Shown: positions 26,492-36,924, counted from the first letter of the stretch. The stretch: DNA of 64,000 nucleotides from Nitrospiraceae bacterium (GCA_035623075.1 DASPUC010000029.1:52521-116520); one strand, 5' to 3'. Notes: a model not told the origin generated them from the letters alone. A program made the numbers and translations.

Positions 26492-27319
26492 ATGCCCAGT
26501 GGACGCGCGCACGATGAGAATACTCAGGCCGCTACTCACATTGGGAGAAGATCGGTGTCTGTCACTTTATTTTGTCTTGAACAATGGAATCTATTCAGGG
26601 TGCTCTTGACGCCATTTGTCGTAGCAGTCGTCGCAACGGGTCATGTCCCCGTGCAAGCGGCTGACGCGCAGGTGCCGACGCCGGAGATGCAGTCAGCGCC
26701 AGCTCCACCGACTCCTGAGGAGCGAAAACCTGCGGTCGAGGAGCTGTATCACTCAGTGAGGAAACCGCCGCCGCCGCTGGAAGTCTTGCAAAACCTGAAG
26801 GTCGTGGTGGATTATGATCTGTTACTGCGCGAAGATTTCTACACCGAGGACAACTTGAAGCAGTTTTTTGGCGGGCAGAAAGTGACATTGAATTATGGCG
26901 GAAGCCATGGCGAAAACCCGTCCGGTGCTGTCTTGCAGTTTGGCGCGATCGCAGCGCCTATCACGACTCGTATTGGATCAGTCATGGAAGCTTTGCAGCT
27001 CTCCTTCAGGAGGACCGTGCTGCGCAATCATCCGGTCAATAGCCACCTCCACTTCGCCGTTGAAACGAGTCTAATCACGTTTGACAATGTCGAAGCCGTC
27101 TTTGGGAAGGCGTGGAAAAGTGTCCTTGACCCTGGCTCCATCATGCACCCGCCGGGAGATAGGTACAGTGGCCCTGCTCTCCCTCGCACAGGCCGCCATG
27201 CCTACGAGCTGATTCGCTACAACTTCGACCACATGGTGGCGAAGGGTGAGGTCCATGTGAAATTCAGTCATGATTCTACCTTGCACTATGTGGAGATTGT
27301 TCAAGATTATAGAGAGTAG
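26492..27319 (+). CDS. Exported protein of unknown function
   Basis: I do not recognise this 275-residue protein. A hydrophobic stretch (LLTPFVVAVVATGHVPVQAA, about residues 37-56) after a 36-residue polar leader suggests a long signal peptide or an anchor. A proline-rich linker follows (about 60-95), then a domain with LEVLQNLKVVVDYDLLLRED and VNSHLHFAVETSLITFDNVE. A GAGGAAAAG ribosome site precedes the ATG. Its neighbours are unrelated. Confidence 0.65.
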   Translation: MPSGRAHDENTQAATHIGRRSVSVTLFCLEQWNLFRVLLTPFVVAVVATGHVPVQAADAQVPTPEMQSAPAPPTPEERKPAVEELYHSVRKPPPPLEVLQNLKVVVDYDLLLREDFYTEDNLKQFFGGQKVTLNYGGSHGENPSGAVLQFGAIAAPITTRIGSVMEALQLSFRRTVLRNHPVNSHLHFAVETSLITFDNVEAVFGKAWKSVLDPGSIMHPPGDRYSGPALPRTGRHAYELIRYNFDHMVAKGEVHVKFSHDSTLHYVEIVQDYRE

Positions 27320-27393
27320 TGACGGGAATAGTTTTGAGCTGGACATGACATGGCGCGGGTCGAGTATTTCTTGAACTATAGCAGAGGGACGTA

Positions 27394-28320
27394 ATGAGAA
27401 TCGTGTCGTTGTTGCCGAGTGCGACGGAAATGATTTGCACGCTCGGATTGGAAGATCAGCTTGTCGGAGTAACGCATGAGTGCGATTATCCTCCGGCGGT
27501 GTTGCAGCTGCCGAAGGTTACGCACACGCTGATTCCGAAGGAGGCAACGAGCGGTGAGGTCGATCGCTTGGTGCGAGAGCAATTAAGAAAAACGCGGGCT
27601 TTGTATAGGCTCAGTCTGCCGTTGTTGAAAGAATTACGACCCAACCTGATTGTGACGCAATCGCTCTGTGATGTGTGTGCCGTAGCTCAGGATGAGGTGC
27701 AGGAAGCCCTCGCGCAATTGCCCGGCAGCCCTCGTGTGATCAACCTTGAACCGCAGTCTCTATCGGATGTCTTCGAAGCGATGCGCCAAGTAGCCGTTGC
27801 GGCTGGCGTCTCTGCGGAGGCTGCGATTCAGTCGCTCACGGCGCGCGTTGATGCAGTCACCGCGCGATCAGCCACGCTGACCCATCGTCCTCGCGTGGCG
27901 TTGCTGGAGTGGCTCGATCCCCCGTTTTCGTGCGGTCATTGGAGCCCCGAATTGGTCCGGTTGGCCGGCGGGATTGAAGGGCTGGGTCAGGAAGGGCGGC
28001 CTTCACGGACACTCCGATGGGAAGAGGTCGTCGCCTGGCAGCCGGAAGTTGTCTTTGTCGCTTGTTGCGGCTTGAACGTAGAGCGTACGCTGCACGACCT
28101 TTCACTGGTTCAATCGATTTCTGGTTGGCAGGAACTGCCTGCCGTTCGGTCTGGTCGCCTGTTCGTCACGGATGGTTCGCAGTATTTCAGCCGTCCCGGG
28201 CCTCGCCTCGTCGACAGTCTTGAAATGTTGGCGCACATTCTTCATCCTTCGATGCATCCGTTGCCGAGCGGGCTGCCGACTCCCATCGCCGTCAACAGAG
28301 CTTGTGTCGGCTCCAATTGA
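27394..28320 (+). CDS. BtuF-like cobalamin/corrinoid-binding protein without a signal peptide
   Basis: The 308-residue protein has the two-lobed class III substrate-binding fold of BtuF: RIVSLLPSATEMICTLGLED at the N-terminus, LRPNLIVTQSLCDVCA, LLEWLDPPFSCGHWSPELV and WQPEVVFVACCGLN. The mature-type sequence starts at residue 2, so there is no signal peptide and the protein should be cytoplasmic. No BtuC or BtuD gene is nearby. Corrinoid binding is a family inference; another ligand is possible. Confidence 0.8.
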   Translation: MRIVSLLPSATEMICTLGLEDQLVGVTHECDYPPAVLQLPKVTHTLIPKEATSGEVDRLVREQLRKTRALYRLSLPLLKELRPNLIVTQSLCDVCAVAQDEVQEALAQLPGSPRVINLEPQSLSDVFEAMRQVAVAAGVSAEAAIQSLTARVDAVTARSATLTHRPRVALLEWLDPPFSCGHWSPELVRLAGGIEGLGQEGRPSRTLRWEEVVAWQPEVVFVACCGLNVERTLHDLSLVQSISGWQELPAVRSGRLFVTDGSQYFSRPGPRLVDSLEMLAHILHPSMHPLPSGLPTPIAVNRACVGSN

Positions 28321-28344
28321 GTCATGGGAAAGAAGGAGGGTGTG

Positions 28345-28914
28345 ATGGAAGATAGTCAAGCGGTACGTTCTTTGGTTATACGACGCACACTTCAGGGAGT
28401 CCTGTTGGTTCTCGGTCTCTCCTTGGTAGGGTGTCTGAAGCAGGTGCCGATGGTTCCGATTCCCAGTTCGGATGCGTCACCCCCGACCCTCGTCTGGGAA
28501 ATCTACAACCTTCAGACCAAGGAACGGCGAGAAATTGCCCAAGACGGGCAGACTGTCGCGGTGGAATCCAACGAGCAGGTGATCGTCACGATCGCAGTGG
28601 AGGATCTCCAGAGTGGTGTGAAAGACGTCAGCCTTGGCGGGGAGGGCCAGTATGCCTGCGAACTCGGCGGCCAGATCGAAAAGAAGCCCGTCAAACTCGA
28701 ACAGCAGAACACCTCGCGCATTCCCGACCATGAAAACAAGGTGCCCGTGTCGGCATCACTCTCGTACACCGTAGAATTCGGGAAAATGGGGTGCAAAGAG
28801 GCCGAGCGCTTTGCCGGCGGGAAATTATCTCTTGTCGGGAAGGGACATAATTTTGTGAACGGCGCCGGGACCAAATCGCTACACTTCGATCTCAAGAAGC
28901 AAGCAGCGCCATGA
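28345..28914 (+). CDS. Lipoprotein of unknown function
   Basis: The 189-residue product has a signal ending LSLVGCLK, a standard lipobox. The mature part looks like an Ig-like or beta-sandwich domain (VIVTIAVEDLQSGVKDVSLG). I chose the ATG at 28345 because AAGGAGG lies just upstream; the frame can also begin at 28324. No family is recognised. It follows the BtuF-like gene by 24 bases and may share its transcript. Confidence 0.7.
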   Translation: MEDSQAVRSLVIRRTLQGVLLVLGLSLVGCLKQVPMVPIPSSDASPPTLVWEIYNLQTKERREIAQDGQTVAVESNEQVIVTIAVEDLQSGVKDVSLGGEGQYACELGGQIEKKPVKLEQQNTSRIPDHENKVPVSASLSYTVEFGKMGCKEAERFAGGKLSLVGKGHNFVNGAGTKSLHFDLKKQAAP

Positions 28915-28978
28915 GGCTGGCTGATCGAGAATCATTCAACGATACAGCGGGAATCTTGTGGGTGGGGAAAGCGAACGA

Positions 28979-29218
28979 TTAAGCCTTCGGAACGGAAGGG
29001 GCCGACGCGTCCACGACTGCCACGGTTTTCTGCCACTCGGTCACGATAGCGTTTCGTTCGTCCATCGTCATCGCGGCGTACTTGGTGAACATCTGCGGCC
29101 CTTTACGACGACGCCACGTCAGAAAACTGAGGAAGTGCTCTTTGCACACACTTTGGGTGCCCGCCGGAGCATACGCCTTGGCTTGGCAACCTTCGATCAT
29201 GCAGGCGAGTTCGCTCAT
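28979..29218 (-). CDS. Small cysteine-containing conserved-type protein
   Basis: The 79-residue product starts MSELACMIEGCQAKAY and continues SVCKEHFLSFLTWRRRKG. The three cysteines and a histidine (C-x4-C, then C-x2-H) could bind one metal ion. An AAGGAGA site precedes the ATG at good distance, which supports a real gene. Function is unknown. It is divergent from the phosphatase gene. Confidence 0.6.
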   Translation of the reverse strand: MSELACMIEGCQAKAYAPAGTQSVCKEHFLSFLTWRRRKGPQMFTKYAAMTMDERNAIVTEWQKTVAVVDASAPSVPKA

Positions 29219-29343
29219 CAGTCTCCTTGCTCGACCGAAGAGTAGTATGCAGGACGGAGCATGAAATTTTCAACCAGCCTCGCACATGCATGGCAGATCT
29301 TACCTTGACGATCCGACCTTGTTCCGGTAAGTCCTCATCCATT

Positions 29344-30822
29344 ATGTCTCAGATCTCTCACATGCCATGGCTGCCGGCCGTGCTTCTTTCGATTCTCAGC
29401 TGCACGTCGCCCTCCCGCGATGGCCTTCCTCCCGGGAGTCCGTTTGCCGCACCTTCCGTTGTGACCTCAAAATCGTTGCAGCAGGGAATTGCCATAGGCG
29501 ATGTCACAAGCGAGTCGGCGCTGCTCTGGCTTCGAACTGATGGGCCGATGAGAGTTCAAGTGGAATGGGCGTCGGTCGCGGCTTGGGAATCCGTCTCGAA
29601 GCAGGGAACAGGCATCGCGCACGTCGCAAGAACCCCTCTATTCGTGACCGGTCCCGAGACAGATTTTACACTTACGATTCCGTTCAAGGGGCTTATGCCG
29701 GCTACGTCCTATCGTTTTTACATCCTTGTGGGTCCGAAGGGAGACGAGGGGAAACATACCGAAGCACGGGTCGACGTGAAAGGTGAGTTTACGACGCTCC
29801 CCGATGCGAAGACGTCAACGCCGGTCACGTTTGCGTGGAGCGGCGATCTCGGAGGGCAATCCCATTGCCGTCGTGGAGCAGTCGGGTATCCGATCTTCGA
29901 CGTACTGCTGGCACAGAAACCCGACTTCTTTCTCTTTCTCGGGGATACGATCTACAGCGACGGTGTCTGTTCCTCACCGCCGAATGAGCCAGGGGCGAAT
30001 TTCACAGCGTCCACGTTGGACGAATATCGAGCGCGTCATCGCTACCAGCGAGGCGCCGACTCGTTGCGCCGCTTTCTCGGGTCGGTGCCGGTGTATGTGG
30101 TGTGGGACGACCATGAGGTGCGAAATAACTTTTCCGGCCCGTTCGAGAGCCTGATGCCGGTTGGACGGCAGGCGTTGCGGGACTATTGGCCGATTCGAAT
30201 CGACCCGCAGGATCCCCATCGACTGTATCAAAAAGTACGGGTTGGAGCGGACCTTGAGCTGTTCATTCTGGATGTCCGTCAGTATCGCAGTCGCAATGCC
30301 GATGCTGATGGTCCGAACAAAACCATGCTCGGCGCGACACAGCTCCAGTGGCTGCTCGACGGCTTGCGCACCTCCACAGCAACATGGAAAATCATTGCGA
30401 CCGGTGTGCCGCTTTCCGTTCCCAAACCAGGTGGTGAGGCTGCACCGGGCAATGACGGGTGGGCCGGGGGAGCCGATGGCACAGGCTTTGAGCGAGAACG
30501 GCAAGTGATCGTAGATGTCATCGTCGGCCAGAAACTAAAGAACGTGGTCTTCATCGGCGGCGATGTCCACTATGTCCAGGCAAACGCCTATGATCCCGAC
30601 AATGACGGTCGCCCCGACTTCTATGAATTCATCGTTGGTCCGCTCTCAGCTAGTCCGGGCCGGCTGACTCCACCGAGTCCAGGCCTACATCCTTTCAATA
30701 TGATCAACGAAGGCGGCTACTTTAACTTCGGACTCCTCCGTGTGACGCGTTCGTCGTTGGAAGCGACGGTCATTGATGAGGCCGGTCACACGCGATTCAC
30801 CCACCGATTGACGGCGCAGTAA
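29344..30822 (+). CDS. PhoD-like metallophosphatase (lipoprotein)
   Basis: The protein of about 492 residues has a lipobox (LSILSCTS), an N-terminal fibronectin-like domain (ALLWLRTDGPMRVQVEWA) and a PhoD-type phosphodiesterase domain. Metal-ligand blocks are FAWSGDLGGQ, FFLFLGDTIYSD, YVVWDDHEVRNN and FIGGDVHYVQ. PhoD enzymes release phosphate from phosphodiesters outside the cytoplasm. The ATG at 29344 is preferred to 29227 because it directly precedes the lipoprotein signal. Confidence 0.85.
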   Translation: MSQISHMPWLPAVLLSILSCTSPSRDGLPPGSPFAAPSVVTSKSLQQGIAIGDVTSESALLWLRTDGPMRVQVEWASVAAWESVSKQGTGIAHVARTPLFVTGPETDFTLTIPFKGLMPATSYRFYILVGPKGDEGKHTEARVDVKGEFTTLPDAKTSTPVTFAWSGDLGGQSHCRRGAVGYPIFDVLLAQKPDFFLFLGDTIYSDGVCSSPPNEPGANFTASTLDEYRARHRYQRGADSLRRFLGSVPVYVVWDDHEVRNNFSGPFESLMPVGRQALRDYWPIRIDPQDPHRLYQKVRVGADLELFILDVRQYRSRNADADGPNKTMLGATQLQWLLDGLRTSTATWKIIATGVPLSVPKPGGEAAPGNDGWAGGADGTGFERERQVIVDVIVGQKLKNVVFIGGDVHYVQANAYDPDNDGRPDFYEFIVGPLSASPGRLTPPSPGLHPFNMINEGGYFNFGLLRVTRSSLEATVIDEAGHTRFTHRLTAQ

Positions 30823-30955
30823 CAGTCCTACCGGAACACGGCGGCCTTTTTAATTATCTGCGAATAAGCCGCATCTTTCGTCACAATCCTCTTGCAATCT
30901 TGGCTGGTCGGCGGTTACCGTACTTGTTCACTTCCGAATCCTTGAGGGAGTCGTT

Positions 30956-31246
30956 GTGCAAATGATGTTACAAATTGTGTCTGTGACGGGCGCGCTCATG
31001 GTGCTTCTCGCCTACGGTCTGATTCAGAGCGGCGTATGGCGAGAACTCGACACGGGTTATCTTGCATTTAACATCGTGGGTTCGTTGCTGCTGGGGATCG
31101 TGGCGATTGCAGATGAACGGATGGGATTCATTCTGTTGGAGTTTGCCTGGGCGGGGCTCGGCATAGTCGGCGTGGTCCGGGCGCTCAAGGCGCGAAGGGT
31201 GTCGGAACACCTCTCGCACCGTATGTCGTGTTGTACGACGAAATAG
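30956..31246 (+). CDS. Small membrane protein, CBU_0592-like
   Basis: The 96-residue product has three hydrophobic helices with AYGLIQSGVWRELDTGYLAF and FAWAGLGIVGVVRALKARR, a pattern I associate with the CBU_0592-like family of unknown function. It starts at GTG 30956 with GAGGGAG upstream; ATGs two and three codons later are alternatives. It precedes the next unknown gene by 12 bases, so the two may be co-transcribed. Confidence 0.7.
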   Translation: MQMMLQIVSVTGALMVLLAYGLIQSGVWRELDTGYLAFNIVGSLLLGIVAIADERMGFILLEFAWAGLGIVGVVRALKARRVSEHLSHRMSCCTTK

Positions 31247-31258
31247 GGGGACTACGTT

Positions 31259-31741
31259 ATGGCGGGGTTGATGTCGGCGGACGAAATTTTCAAGAAAGTA
31301 GAAGCCGCGGCTGTAGCCGCGACAGGGCCTGATGAGAAGGCGCTGCAGATCGATTATCAGGCGCTCAAGGAAAAAATTTGCGCTGCGCTCGGCGACCGCA
31401 AGGTGGCGCTCTGCCACATCAACAAATTCTTGCCTGAAGGGTACGAAGATCAGGGAAGGTTCAATCTGGTGCTGTTGACAGCCGGCAACGTCGTCTTCGA
31501 TATGGTCATTGGTGATTCCTATTTTCGCTACGACGTCGTGTCGGTCGGTCAGTTGGATAAGGTTCAGCTGATCGATGCGATGTGGGACAATCGTGAAAAG
31601 CGCCGCGAGGAGCCATTCCTCAGCTTACGGCTCATGCACGCTGAAGAGACGCATCTCTTGTTGGCGCTCGGCGACGAGGAGCGGATAAGCCTGCTCGCGT
31701 TTGCCCGTGCGGTGTCAGCGGTCCGCAATCCAGAGAAATAG
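31259..31741 (+). CDS. Soluble protein of unknown function
   Basis: The 160-residue cytoplasmic product has no family I recognise. It contains YFRYDVVSVGQLDKVQLID and a C-terminal LSLRLMHAEETHLLLALGDE, which resemble a PH- or SHOCT-like small beta domain, but weakly. GGGGGA lies before the ATG. It converges on ygfZ with five bases between the stops. Confidence 0.65.
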   Translation: MAGLMSADEIFKKVEAAAVAATGPDEKALQIDYQALKEKICAALGDRKVALCHINKFLPEGYEDQGRFNLVLLTAGNVVFDMVIGDSYFRYDVVSVGQLDKVQLIDAMWDNREKRREEPFLSLRLMHAEETHLLLALGDEERISLLAFARAVSAVRNPEK

Positions 31742-31746
31742 GGCAG

Positions 31747-32838
31747 TTATTTTCCGCGGTAAAGTGGAAGGGGCTGCACGGTAGCTCCGATGCGTCTGCC
31801 ATCGATTTCGATGGTGAGAGAAGTCGCCGGAGCAGAAAAGTCTCGGAGTGGAAAGCCGAACGCAATCGGTGCACCCAGTTGCGGGGATTGGGTTGCACTG
31901 CTGATCCAACCCACTTCCCGGTCCCCGCTGAATAGCTTGGCGCCTTTGGAAGGGATCGTCGCTCCCTCGACGACCAATCCCACCAGATGCCGCCTGACGT
32001 TACCGTATGTGTCCATCCGTGCGACGACTTCCTGCCCCGGGTAACAGCCCTTCGTGAGGCTGAAGGCCTTCTCTTCGAGATTCGCTTCGGGCGGAACGAT
32101 TTCTTCATTCAAATCCGGTCCAGCTTTTGGTAGGCCAGCCTCTATCCGCAAGGCTTCTCTCGCCTGGCTGCCGACAGGGTTGATGCCTTGTGCGGCTCCC
32201 GCCTCCATCAGCCGTTCCCAGGCAGTCACGACGGCATCGGCTGGAAGGAGGATTTCAATGTCATCCTCTCCTGTCTCTTCGGTTCGACTGACAAGGGCCG
32301 TCTGTCCGCCAATCTGCGCCGTCACGAAATTCACGGGCTTGAGATCGCTCATCTCCACGCCGAAGGCGGCGCTGACAGTTGCGCAGGCTTTCGGTCCGCT
32401 CACGAGCAACAGTCCCCACGACTCGGCCGCATTCTCCATCTTGGCCTTGGTGCCGTAGAGCAAAAACTTGCGGAGCGCTTGAAAAGTCGCCTCGCCGACT
32501 TCCCCGACATCTTCCAGCCACACAGCGTCAGACTGCATGTACACTCGAAAATAGCCCAGCATTTTTCCTTTGTGCGTGAGGAAGCTGGAGTAGCGACCCT
32601 GCCCCGGATGCAACGGCAGAATGTCGTTGCTGATGATACTCTGCAGCCATTTCACGCGGTCGTCGCCGGTGACGCGTATCTTGCCGCGGTGCGACAGATC
32701 AGCGAGCCCGACAGCGTGGCGGACAGCCCGGTATTCGGCGAGCCAATCGCCGTAATGGGCCGGCATGTCCCATCCGGCCACTTCTTCAAACGTGGCCCCG
32801 AGCTTCACATGGTGGTCGTGCAATCGGGATTGTTTCAT
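31747..32838 (-). CDS. ygfZ: YgfZ/GcvT-fold folate-binding protein
   Basis: This 363-residue protein of the GcvT fold carries the YgfZ signature KGCYPGQEVVARMDTYG near residue 265. YgfZ proteins use tetrahydrofolate and help maintain iron-sulfur enzymes. The N-terminal half (DLSHRGKIRVTGDDRVKWLQ) is also shared with glycine-cleavage T protein, but no other gcv genes are nearby and the KGCYxGQE motif decides for YgfZ. It is the last gene of the thiC-led minus-strand series. Confidence 0.87.
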   Translation of the reverse strand: MKQSRLHDHHVKLGATFEEVAGWDMPAHYGDWLAEYRAVRHAVGLADLSHRGKIRVTGDDRVKWLQSIISNDILPLHPGQGRYSSFLTHKGKMLGYFRVYMQSDAVWLEDVGEVGEATFQALRKFLLYGTKAKMENAAESWGLLLVSGPKACATVSAAFGVEMSDLKPVNFVTAQIGGQTALVSRTEETGEDDIEILLPADAVVTAWERLMEAGAAQGINPVGSQAREALRIEAGLPKAGPDLNEEIVPPEANLEEKAFSLTKGCYPGQEVVARMDTYGNVRRHLVGLVVEGATIPSKGAKLFSGDREVGWISSATQSPQLGAPIAFGFPLRDFSAPATSLTIEIDGRRIGATVQPLPLYRGK

Positions 32839-32850
32839 GGCTGTTTAAGG

Positions 32851-32924
32851 CTAGGGGCGCGAGGCGAGTGGCAAGGGGGAAAGGGACTTCACCTCTAGCC
32901 TCTCGCCCCTTGCCTCGCGCCATT
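32851..32924. repeat. Inverted copies of the GGC(A/G)CGAGGC repeat
   Basis: Two arms, about 32851-32880 and 32891-32924, form a short-loop inverted repeat built of units like GGCGCGAGGCAAGGGGCGAG. The right arm supplies the last codons and the TAG stop of the degenerate-receiver gene. Confidence 0.6.
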
Positions 32925-33314
32925 GACCACTTCTTCCACGAGATCCCTGGTGCGTGACGAGAATTCATTCCGAGACACGATCTTGCTGACGCCGAGGGCT
33001 TTGGCCCGGTTCCAGGTCTCCACTTCTTCGTGGTTGGCAAAGGCCAGCACGGGAATCGCTCTCAAACGAACGTCGGCCTTAAGGGTTTCGAGGGCTTGAA
33101 ATGCATCCAGCGGCTCGTCGTTCATATTGAGGATCACGGCGTCGGGGTTCATGGAGGAGGCCTTCTCAGCAAGGTCTTGCTGGGCCCGAACTTTTTCCAG
33201 CCGATACCCTCTCGGCAGCAGAGCATCCCGCACCTTCGTATAGAAGAAAATATCGGTGACGGCGACAAGAATGGTTTTCTGGTTTCTCTCGTTTATCTGG
33301 TTTGTTTGGTTCAT
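32895..33314 (-). CDS. Degenerate response-regulator receiver domain
   Basis: The 139-residue protein folds like a stand-alone receiver: KTILVAVTDIFFYTKVRDAL, NPDAVILNMNDEPLDAFQAL and LRAIPVLAFANHEEV. The position of the phospho-acceptor aspartate is asparagine (ILNMND) and the usual lysine of the final loop is not clear (VSKIVSRNEF), so it is probably not phosphorylated. Both ends are encoded by repeats: codons 1-7 lie in a TTTATCTGG-type inverted repeat, and the last nine codons lie in a GGCGCGAGGC repeat. No Shine-Dalgarno site is visible. Confidence 0.65.
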   Translation of the reverse strand: MNQTNQINERNQKTILVAVTDIFFYTKVRDALLPRGYRLEKVRAQQDLAEKASSMNPDAVILNMNDEPLDAFQALETLKADVRLRAIPVLAFANHEEVETWNRAKALGVSKIVSRNEFSSRTRDLVEEVVNGARQGARG

Positions 33315-33429
33315 CTGGTTGGTTCCGTTTGTCTGGTTGAGGTAGCTCGGTTCGTTTACGAGGGATTGTCTTTTCGGTCTCGGTCGGATTCTGTTCCTTC
33401 AACCAAAGAAACCAAACAACCCAGATAAA
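33292..33429. repeat. Long-arm inverted repeat, TTTATCTGG-TTGTTTGGTT type
   Basis: Two arms of 31 bases (33292-33322 and, inverted, 33399-33429) match at about 26 positions. They share a T/G-rich sequence built of TGGTT units. The left arm contains the start codon of the receiver-like gene. Confidence 0.65.
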
Positions 33430-33443
33430 CCAAACAGATCCTT

Positions 33444-33959
33444 TCAGTTCAATGAACTGATCAGCCGTCCGAGCGCCTTCTTCGCCAAGACGTAATCGGG
33501 GTTCAAGACGAGGGCCTGTTTGTAGGCATCGATGGCTTCGGTCCAGCGGCCCTTGCGCTCGTAGACCCGTCCCACATTGAGATGGGGGAAGGCCGGGCTC
33601 TCATAGCGTTTGGCCTGCATCGCTTTCTGAAACCATGGAATCGCCTCGTCGAGCTGCCCCTTCTCGATGAGATAGGCGCCGATGTCGTTGTAGGGATTCC
33701 CGAAATCAGGATCGCAGGCGATTGCACGCTGGCATTCTTCGATCGCTTCGTCGAGCCGGCCCATGAAACTGTACGTCCAGCCGAGAAACGTGTACGCCTC
33801 CGCAGTCGGATGGGTCGCGAGCGATTGCCGATAGAGGCTGACTGCCTCCTCCAGATCGCCTTTCATCTGATGCTCGTAAGCTTGCTGGAAAAGCATCCAT
33901 GCTTCGCGCTTGTCTTCTTCGCGACCTTCACCCTGTATCAGGAAATCTTGTACGTCCAT
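33444..33959 (-). CDS. TPR-repeat protein
   Basis: The 171-residue soluble protein is made of about four tetratricopeptide repeats (for example AEAYTFLGWTYSFMGRLDEA, NPYNDIGAYLIEKGQLDEAI, PHLNVGRVYERKGRWTEAID). TPRs mediate protein contacts; the partner is unknown. It lies between thi4 and the receiver-like gene on the same strand, separated from both by repeats. Confidence 0.8.
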   Translation of the reverse strand: MDVQDFLIQGEGREEDKREAWMLFQQAYEHQMKGDLEEAVSLYRQSLATHPTAEAYTFLGWTYSFMGRLDEAIEECQRAIACDPDFGNPYNDIGAYLIEKGQLDEAIPWFQKAMQAKRYESPAFPHLNVGRVYERKGRWTEAIDAYKQALVLNPDYVLAKKALGRLISSLN

Positions 33960-33974
33960 GGTAATCGGCGGAGA

Positions 33975-34040
33975 AGCTATCAGCCCTCAGCGATCAGCAT
34001 TTATTCAGGCTGACGGCTGATTGCTGACAGCAATCAGCTA
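33975..34040. repeat. CAGC/GCTG-rich intergenic repeat, copy A
   Basis: The right half is a perfect palindrome with 11-base arms (GCTGATTGCTG) and a one-base loop at 34016-34038; the left half carries related CAGC units. It lies between the TPR gene and the thi4 stop. Related copies occur at 34858-34911 and 38450-38475. Confidence 0.55.
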
Positions 34041-34838
34041 TTCGTTCTTCAGTTTCTTCTTAATCAACTCCGCACCGTAGCGGCCGGAGAGTAGCATCGA
34101 GCCGAAGGCCGGGCCCATCCGCGGTGTGCCATAGACTGCAGCGACGGCCAGGCCGACGACAAAGCAATTGGGATAGACCTCGCCCGTGTGGTCCATGACA
34201 TCCTCTTCTGAGCGGGAGACCCACATTGCCCCGTTCCCTGGTACCGGTGTGTAGAGATTCCGCTTGTGCAACAAGTTCACGACGACGGCATCATGGCCGG
34301 TCGCGTCCACGACGATTTTGCTCTCGAGCGCGATCGGATCGACGTGAATGATATCATGTCCCGCCATCTCAGCCGTTGTATTGTTGACGACCACACCTTC
34401 GAGCACGCCGTCTCTTCGAAGGATTAGATCGACCACTCTGGTCAGATTCATGATCTTGGCTCCACCCCGATAGGCTGCTGCCACGAGCGCGCCGGTCGCA
34501 TGCGGTGGATCGACGACATACATGCCGTCGCAGTCTTTGACCTTTTTGCAGGGGACGCCGATCTCTTCGAGGATCTTGTGTGCCGGAGCACAGATGGTGG
34601 CCTTATTCATCAAATAGCCGCCGTGCCAGAAGCCGCCACCCAAGGCGAGGCTCTGTTCCACGACCACCGTGCGGAAGCCCATATCGGCCAGATCATGCGC
34701 ACAAATCAGACCGGACGGTCCGGCGCCCACAATGATGACGTCGCTCTCAATCAGCTGATCGAATTCTTTGTAGTATTCCCGTGCGATCTGTCTGGTAATG
34801 TCTCGTTCGCGTAATGGTGCTGGTTTGGGCTTGGGCAT
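34038..34838 (-). CDS. thi4: Thi4-family thiazole synthase, His-type (sulfide-dependent)
   Basis: Thi4 makes the thiazole half of thiamine from NAD and glycine. The 266-residue protein has a dinucleotide-binding GAGPSGLICA (near residue 38), EQSLALGGGFWHGG and the C-terminal GTPRMGPAFGSMLLSGRYGA. Where suicide Thi4 enzymes have the sacrificial cysteine, this sequence has histidine (H165 in IIHVDPIALESK), as in the archaeal sulfide-dependent catalytic enzymes. So sulfide is the likely sulfur donor and the enzyme may turn over many times. It follows thiC in a riboswitch-led unit. Confidence 0.88.
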   Translation of the reverse strand: MPKPKPAPLRERDITRQIAREYYKEFDQLIESDVIIVGAGPSGLICAHDLADMGFRTVVVEQSLALGGGFWHGGYLMNKATICAPAHKILEEIGVPCKKVKDCDGMYVVDPPHATGALVAAAYRGGAKIMNLTRVVDLILRRDGVLEGVVVNNTTAEMAGHDIIHVDPIALESKIVVDATGHDAVVVNLLHKRNLYTPVPGNGAMWVSRSEEDVMDHTGEVYPNCFVVGLAVAAVYGTPRMGPAFGSMLLSGRYGAELIKKKLKNE

Positions 34839-34857
34839 ATCCGCTCCCTAGCTAAAA

Positions 34858-34911
34858 AGCTTTCAGCAATCAGCTCTCAGCTAACGGCTGAAGGCTAACC
34901 GCTGACAGCTT
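34858..34911. repeat. CAGC/GCTG-rich intergenic repeat, copy B
   Basis: This fills almost the whole thiC-thi4 gap. It has inverted AGCT-TTCAGC...GCTGACAGCTT ends and shares GGCTGAAGGCT with the copy before ileS. Confidence 0.55.
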
Positions 34912-34915
34912 ATTC

Positions 34916-36895
<1,980 letters not shown>

Positions 36896-36924
36896 GAGAG
36901 GGCAACGTCGTTCTCGTTGTTCCC

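Noticed and set aside
32188..32898. A 236-codon plus-strand frame opposite ygfZ
   Set aside because: Antisense to ygfZ, composition unlike a protein, no motif. The real gene carries KGCYPGQE on the other strand.
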